Source: an uncultured Enhydrobacter sp. (lineage in GTDB: Bacteria > Pseudomonadota > Gammaproteobacteria > Pseudomonadales > Moraxellaceae). From it: 9,900 bases of DNA. The notes under the pieces were generated by a model, which was not told the origin of the DNA, did not search any database, and saw only the letters and a program-made list of their open reading frames with translations. The stretch spans positions 1-9,900 of the forward strand of contig CAMIOS010000046.1 in NCBI GenBank assembly GCA_946222995.1. The letters run 5' to 3'. The translations under genes and the position numbers were made by a program. Shown here one piece after another: positions 7,041-9,900 of the stretch (position 1 is its first letter; the number at the start of each line of letters is the position of its first letter).

Positions 7041-7124
7041 TGTTGATTGTATTGTGTAGCCACTTTTATAGCCATTTTAAAGAATTTTTGCCGATCTTGT
7101 AGCAAAATTATTTTTTGTAACTGG

Positions 7125-7187
7125 TTAAATCATGCCCGCCCAACGTATGCAAATACCCCTGCCCAAAAATGGATAGGGTAAAAACAT
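7125..7187 (-). CDS. Possible 20-residue peptide with a good ribosome binding site
   Basis: An ATG preceded by AAGGA at seven-base spacing opens a 20-codon frame starting MFLPYPFLGRGI and ending in TAA. The peptide is hydrophobic at first, then has two arginines and two tryptophan/cysteine-type residues. It is the only tiny frame in this stretch with a proper Shine-Dalgarno. I do not recognise it, and a frame this short could arise by chance. Confidence 0.25.
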   Translation of the reverse strand: MFLPYPFLGRGICIRWAGMI

Positions 7188-7196
7188 TAGTAATTC

Positions 7197-7363
7197 CTTA
7201 GGGTAATCTTAGGGTATTAAGTTTCAAGTTTTTTCAAGTTTTAAACATAACATTTAATAACATGGCTTGGCTTAAATCTTGCCGTAATCTTGCCGTGATT
7301 ATCTCAACATTTTTCAACATAAAGTTAGGTTTTGTTAGGTTCTAAACTGAAGTTTTATGAAGT
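7197..7363. repeat. Row of seven different 10-11 bp tandem dimers
   Basis: Consecutive word pairs: CTTAGGGTA (7197, 7208), TTTCAAGTT (7222, 7232), ATAACAT (7247, 7257), AATCTTGCCGT (7275, 7286), TCAACAT (7304, 7314), GTTAGGTT (7324, 7334) and TGAAGT (7348, 7358). Copies are 10 or 11 bp apart; the pairs follow one another every 20-29 bp and are unrelated to each other. Several are near-perfect tandem duplications of a whole 10- or 11-bp unit. The spacing is not a multiple of three, so coding constraint is unlikely. Confidence 0.8.
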
Positions 7364-7385
7364 GGTTTTCGCCTGTTGCGTTTCA

Positions 7386-7770
7386 CTGGCTAGGTGTTGC
7401 TTTCAGTGTTGCGTTTTGCGCTCATGCCTTGATATGACTGGCTTTGTACTTGGCTGGGTGTTGCATTTTACGCACTTTAAAAAGGCGGTTTTGGTGCGTA
7501 CTTCTCTGCGTACTGCGTACCAATTAAAAGGGCGGTTTTGCTGTTACAAGGTGCTGTTACAGTCATTAATAAAATCAATCATGCCTGCCTATCGTTCGGC
7601 TTTGCTGTTCGGTTTGGTGTTCAGTTCTCACCAATGCCCCATAATTAGCGGTCTGGTCTGTTGCTGGGTGTTCGGTTTTGAATTGAACCATAGGCGGTTA
7701 GGTGTTCAATTCGCTGTTCACTTTTTGCCAATGGCTTGTTATTGCTGGCTTGGTGGCTGTGGTGGTGTTC
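7386..7770. repeat. Degenerate direct-repeat block with GGTGTT cores
   Basis: GGTGTT followed by C or G occurs at 7393, 7457, 7616, 7667, 7701 and 7764. Within the block TGGCT(A/G)GGTGTTGC recurs at 7387 and 7451, AAAA(A/G)GGCGGTTTTG near 7479 and 7526, TGCGTAC at 7495, 7507 and 7514, GCTGTTACA at 7540 and 7553, and TGGCTTG at 7732 and 7746. Most local copies are 12-14 bp apart. The block is strongly G/T-rich on the plus strand. Confidence 0.6.
7575..7691 (-). CDS. Small unrecognised open frame (38 residues), doubtful
   Basis: The longest of the tiny minus-strand frames with an ATG. It is rich in Thr, Gln and His, with EHP/EHQ words that simply reflect the GAACACC repeats on this strand. It starts six bases after the stop of another tiny frame, and its TGA overlaps the next ATG. 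No Shine-Dalgarno and no recognised family; it may not be translated. Confidence 0.15.
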   Translation of the reverse strand: MVQFKTEHPATDQTANYGALVRTEHQTEQQSRTIGRHD

Positions 7771-7822
7771 AATTTTGAAAGGCTAATTTTTTAATTTTGC
7801 GGTCATGAAAATTTAAGGGTGT

Positions 7823-7947
7823 GGGCGGTGTCCATTGCGTAATGCTCTAAACTTTCACAATACCCCTACCATGCAAAAACTGTAAAAAATTTAAGTTTTC
7901 AGAAATAGAAATTTTTTTACAGACGAAAGGGCGGGCGGTGTCCGTTG
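7823..7947. repeat. Direct repeats GGGCGGTGTCC(A/G)TTG flanking a palindrome
   Basis: Copies lie at 7823-7837 and 7933-7947, 110 bp apart and differing at one base. On the minus strand both would encode NGHRP. They flank the inverted repeat at 7880-7922. Confidence 0.6.
7880..7922. repeat. AT-rich inverted repeat (13-14 bp arms)
   Basis: CTGTAAAAAATTT (7880-7892) is complementary to AAATTTTTTTACAG (7909-7922) with one bulged base, around a 16-base loop. On the minus strand the second arm is followed by TTTTTG, so it might terminate minus-strand transcription. It could equally be a cruciform-forming or protein-binding site. Confidence 0.6.
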
Positions 7948-8094
7948 GTGGTGTCGCTTTCAATAATCTGATATCCCCCCCCGCCATTGCTCACCATTTG
8001 CGCTATGCGCTCGCCTGTGGTGTTGGTGGTATGTTTGCCTATCCAATGGCTTAACGTGGCGATATGGGAAATGGGTGGGCGTGTTGTCGCTCAA
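7917..8094 (-). pseudogene. Frameshifted small gene, about 57 residues if repaired
   Basis: A minus-strand frame without a start codon runs from the stop at 8091-8093 to TAA at 7917-7919. It reads like real protein (ISHIATLSHWIGKHTTN in the middle, NGHRPPFRL at the end). A TTG at 8094 in the other frame gives SDNTP, and removing one copy of a 4-bp tandem duplication (TGGGTGGG on the plus strand, 8072-8079) joins the two as SDNTPISHIATLSHW. The simplest reading is a small gene broken by a 4-bp slippage duplication. It also contains a G8 tract coding for glycines. The family is not recognised; its position after a DUF3987 gene suggests a phage or satellite protein. Confidence 0.45.
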
Positions 8095-8142
8095 AAAATA
8101 TCAATTTTGATTAACAAATAACTTTGCTATTCATACATGAAT

Positions 8143-8171
8143 AAAAAAGGGCTATATTTTATATAACCCTT
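8143..8171 (-). terminator. Rho-independent terminator after the DUF3987 gene
   Basis: AAGGGCTATAT (8147-8157) pairs with ATATAACCCTT (8161-8171), 11 bp with one G-U pair on the minus-strand RNA, around a 3-base loop. On the minus strand it is followed by a run of six T residues. It lies 30 bases past the DUF3987 stop. Confidence 0.8.
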
Positions 8172-8179
8172 AGAAAATG

Positions 8180-8206
8180 AACCTACAGAACCTACGAAAC
8201 CTATAT
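8180..8206. repeat. Three 9-bp repeats at the 3' end of the DUF3987 gene
   Basis: AACCTACAG, AACCTACGA and AACCTATAT follow one another, covering the stop codon. The 21 bases 8180-8200 recur inverted inside the gene at 8415-8435 with 19 of 21 matches. Confidence 0.6.
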
Positions 8207-9766
8207 TAAAAACTGACTTACTTTAGGATTAATTTTATATAGCTCTGTTGGTCTGCCCCCTTGTCCTGTGCTGGGTATGCTTTCCCATGCTAACCAATCA
8301 TTATCTATTAAAACATCAATAGCAGTTTGAATATCTTCTTTATCCGTTAAGCCTTTCCAACATTTTTGTTGTACTTGTCTAGCGGTAAAGCCATTTTCTA
8401 ACCATTTATTTTGAGTTTCGTAGGTTTTGTAGGCTTGTTTCCTAAGCATATCTAGAATTTTAACTGACAATAAACTAGCCTTAATAGTAGCATTATCAGT
8501 AATAGTGCTATAAATTCGTATCATATGGCTTTCCAAAAAATCTATCCATTTAACGCTTGCTGTTAATGCCCTGTCACTAACTGCGCCTAATGTTAAACCA
8601 CTTTCCACACAATCCACTAAATGAAAGATTAACGCTAGGCTTGCCAATGTTTTCGGATACTTCATTAAATGTTCTGCAATAATACTATGCTCTGCTTGGT
8701 TGGCTTTGCCTTTTAAATCATCATACCAATTCATAAAAATAGGGTAGGCTTTATCAGACAATCTAAAATAAGGGCGTTTAATAAATTCGTTAGGTTCATT
8801 TGCCCCATATTTTATAAGGTGTCCTATTGTCATACTGTCTAATGTTTCAAAGATACGGTAAACTGCATCTCGAATTTCTTTATTAACTGGCAAGTCCTTC
8901 TCTTTGCAATTTGGCAATGGGTCTGGGTAAACCAAAAGGCTAAAACGTTGCATTAATCCGTCATTGTTTAACCCTTTAATAACTTGGCTTAGGTAATACT
9001 CAAGTTTGTCGGGCTGAATACCACCAATAAGCGATAAGCAATGATTTTGTATAAAAGCTGTTCCTCTCATCATGCGGTCAAAAGTGTAACTGCCATTGCC
9101 GTTATACCCTTCTAAATAAAAACTTCTTGCTTGTTGGTTTTCGTCTTTATCAAGCTGTGATAATAAGCCTGTTAATTCATCACGTTTAACTAAAATGCCG
9201 TTGGGGTTTTGGCTTTCTAAATCGCCTAGCTTTTCATGTGTGCTATCATCAGTTACATAGCGTTTTAACGTGGGCTTTGCCATTTGTTCGCTGGGGTTGG
9301 CAATACTATCGGCTAAGGCGGTTATTTGCTCATCTGTTACCTTGTCTTTGCTGTCATCTTTTTGCTTTGACTGTTTTTTTATGAGTTCTTTTAATCTGTC
9401 CTTGTCTGCTTTTTCTTTTTCGGTGCTTACAAGGGTTTGCGTATTGTGGGCTTTGGTGCTTTCGTCATACGCTTGTTTTGCCTTAAATACAAGGTTATCA
9501 ATCGGCTTTAATCCTGCTGAAAGTGAAGGCGTTTTTTTACTTGAAGGATTGCCAATAATACCGCCCCATAAGTTAGGGATAATTTCCCATTCATCATATT
9601 TTTTAGGCAATATGCTAACCTTTGTTCCAATGACTGCCCCCAATCCAATCAATAAAGGAATGGCTATAAATTCTATAGGAACGCCTAAGCGATTAGCGTG
9701 GTCGTTTGCATAGTCATATAGCGGTTTGGGTAGCATATCGGGCGTTATGCTCTTAACGGCTGGCAA
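8201..9766 (-). CDS. DUF3987 primase/helicase-like ATPase, probably 5'-truncated
   Basis: Member of the DUF3987 family, found in prophages, satellites and plasmids and thought to act in replication of the element. Numbered from the TTG at 9766, an N-terminal LPAV/LPKPL segment leads to PNLWGGIIGNPSSKKTPSL (64-82), a P-loop-like site with Lys77-Lys78-Thr79. A charged, probably coiled insertion follows (about 112-146), then Walker B-like KRDELTGLL (194-202), SLIGGIQPDKL (245-255) and DGLMQRF (269-275) with a candidate arginine finger. The tail (about 435-515) resembles a winged helix. The TTG has no ribosome site, while the frame stays open and family-like to 9859 (SDPDTK through LEWGEPRP) without ATG or GTG. 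The original start and any N-terminal primase domain are therefore probably lost beyond about 9850. The family call is firm; function at present is doubtful. Confidence 0.8.
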   Translation of the reverse strand: MPAVKSITPDMLPKPLYDYANDHANRLGVPIEFIAIPLLIGLGAVIGTKVSILPKKYDEWEIIPNLWGGIIGNPSSKKTPSLSAGLKPIDNLVFKAKQAYDESTKAHNTQTLVSTEKEKADKDRLKELIKKQSKQKDDSKDKVTDEQITALADSIANPSEQMAKPTLKRYVTDDSTHEKLGDLESQNPNGILVKRDELTGLLSQLDKDENQQARSFYLEGYNGNGSYTFDRMMRGTAFIQNHCLSLIGGIQPDKLEYYLSQVIKGLNNDGLMQRFSLLVYPDPLPNCKEKDLPVNKEIRDAVYRIFETLDSMTIGHLIKYGANEPNEFIKRPYFRLSDKAYPIFMNWYDDLKGKANQAEHSIIAEHLMKYPKTLASLALIFHLVDCVESGLTLGAVSDRALTASVKWIDFLESHMIRIYSTITDNATIKASLLSVKILDMLRKQAYKTYETQNKWLENGFTARQVQQKCWKGLTDKEDIQTAIDVLIDNDWLAWESIPSTGQGGRPTELYKINPKVSQFLI

Positions 9767-9859
9767 GGTTTGGTTAATTGGTCTAGGCTCGCCCCATTCA
9801 AGCCCGCCTAATAGTTCGGTTTTGGTGTCGGGGTCGCTTAATACTTTAGAACTTACGCA
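9767..9859 (-). pseudogene. Start-less 5' extension of the DUF3987 frame
   Basis: The same frame continues 31 codons upstream of the TTG to an in-frame TAG at 9860-9862. It includes GGLEWGEPRPINQT, a segment that usually precedes the conserved LPxV in longer DUF3987 proteins. No ATG or GTG occurs here, and the stop directly abuts this family-like sequence, as expected when foreign DNA has joined the gene. Confidence 0.5.
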
Positions 9860-9900
9860 CTATCCAAATAAAGCATGATATGCTAAAGGAAAAGCAAGAA
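9850..9900 (+). mobile_element. Possible end of an insertion sequence (partial)
   Basis: From about 9850 the sequence stops resembling the DUF3987 gene. It starts AACTTACGCAC, similar in style to IS terminal inverted repeats, and 30 bases later has an ATG (9880) opening a plus-strand frame MLKEKQE that runs off the right edge. Too little is visible to name a family. The main support is the abrupt loss of the DUF3987 reading frame. Confidence 0.35.

Larger units (their letters stand above)
7041..8142. other. 1.1-kb accessory stretch without an intact recognisable gene
   Basis: No convincing full-length protein gene is seen on either strand. The plus strand is G/T-rich over much of it, which opens a long but cysteine-rich, implausible plus-strand frame at 7332-7778. 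What can be described: short tandem dimers (7197-7363), a block of GGTGTT repeats (7386-7770), a pair of GGGCGGTGTCC repeats flanking an AT palindrome (7823-7947), a broken small gene (7917-8094), a C8 tract (7975-7982) and a series of tiny minus-strand frames. Bases 7041-7124 are AT-rich with nothing recognisable. The region lies downstream of a phage-type DUF3987 gene and is probably part of the same decayed element. Confidence 0.6.

Noticed and set aside
6634..7102. Open frames on both strands across rnpB
   Set aside because: The conserved blocks and P1 pairing of RNase P RNA account for this sequence completely.
7332..7778. Plus-strand 148-codon open frame in the accessory region
   Set aside because: The translation is cysteine- and leucine-rich and simply reflects G/T-rich repeats. 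The word duplications are not codon-spaced, there is no ribosome site, and no protein family is recognisable.
7140..8140. CRISPR array
   Set aside because: The repeats are very short, all different and occur only in pairs; there is no constant repeat-spacer unit and no cas gene.
9270..9713. Plus-strand open frame opposite the DUF3987 gene
   Set aside because: Its product is low-complexity and hydrophobic, as expected from the complement of the lysine-rich insertion; the minus-strand frame has the family motifs.

Overview
The window looks like a chromosome segment of a moderately low-GC gammaproteobacterium of the Moraxellaceae, most likely Moraxella or a close relative such as Psychrobacter. 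This rests on the housekeeping gene set: a single-chain class I fumarase, smpB with cmoM, and coaD with a YfhL-type ferredoxin and rnpB. The assignment is an inference; no 16S or other marker is present.

Layout. Bases 1-266 hold the 3' end of a tnpB gene and the probable right end of an IS200/IS605-type element. Bases 303-2877 carry, on the minus strand, a fumarase with its own promoter and terminator, preceded by a rhomboid intramembrane protease. A divergent lipoprotein gene at 3101-4333 encodes an iron-type ABC substrate-binding protein with no transporter partners nearby. It converges on a minus-strand pair, smpB (tmRNA partner) and cmoM (tRNA wobble-uridine methyltransferase), coupled by an ATGA overlap. 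Divergent from these, 5824-6998 carries coaD (coenzyme A synthesis), a 2[4Fe-4S] ferredoxin and rnpB (RNase P RNA), closed by a strong terminator at 7011-7040.

The character changes after that terminator. About 1.1 kb (7041-8142) has no convincing intact gene and is accessory in style: G/T-rich on the plus strand, with many locally duplicated short words, a large AT palindrome, a broken small gene and a string of tiny minus-strand reading frames. It is followed by a minus-strand DUF3987 gene (a primase/helicase-like ATPase of phages and satellites). The 5' end of that gene appears to be cut off at about base 9850 by something new entering from the right edge, probably an insertion sequence. 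Together this suggests a decayed prophage or satellite remnant next to rnpB.

The most striking pattern is at 7197-7363. Seven different words of 6-11 bases each occur exactly twice, with copies 10-11 bp apart, as a row of independent short tandem duplications at roughly one helical turn. I cannot match it to a known element. Apart from this region the window is ordinary core genome.
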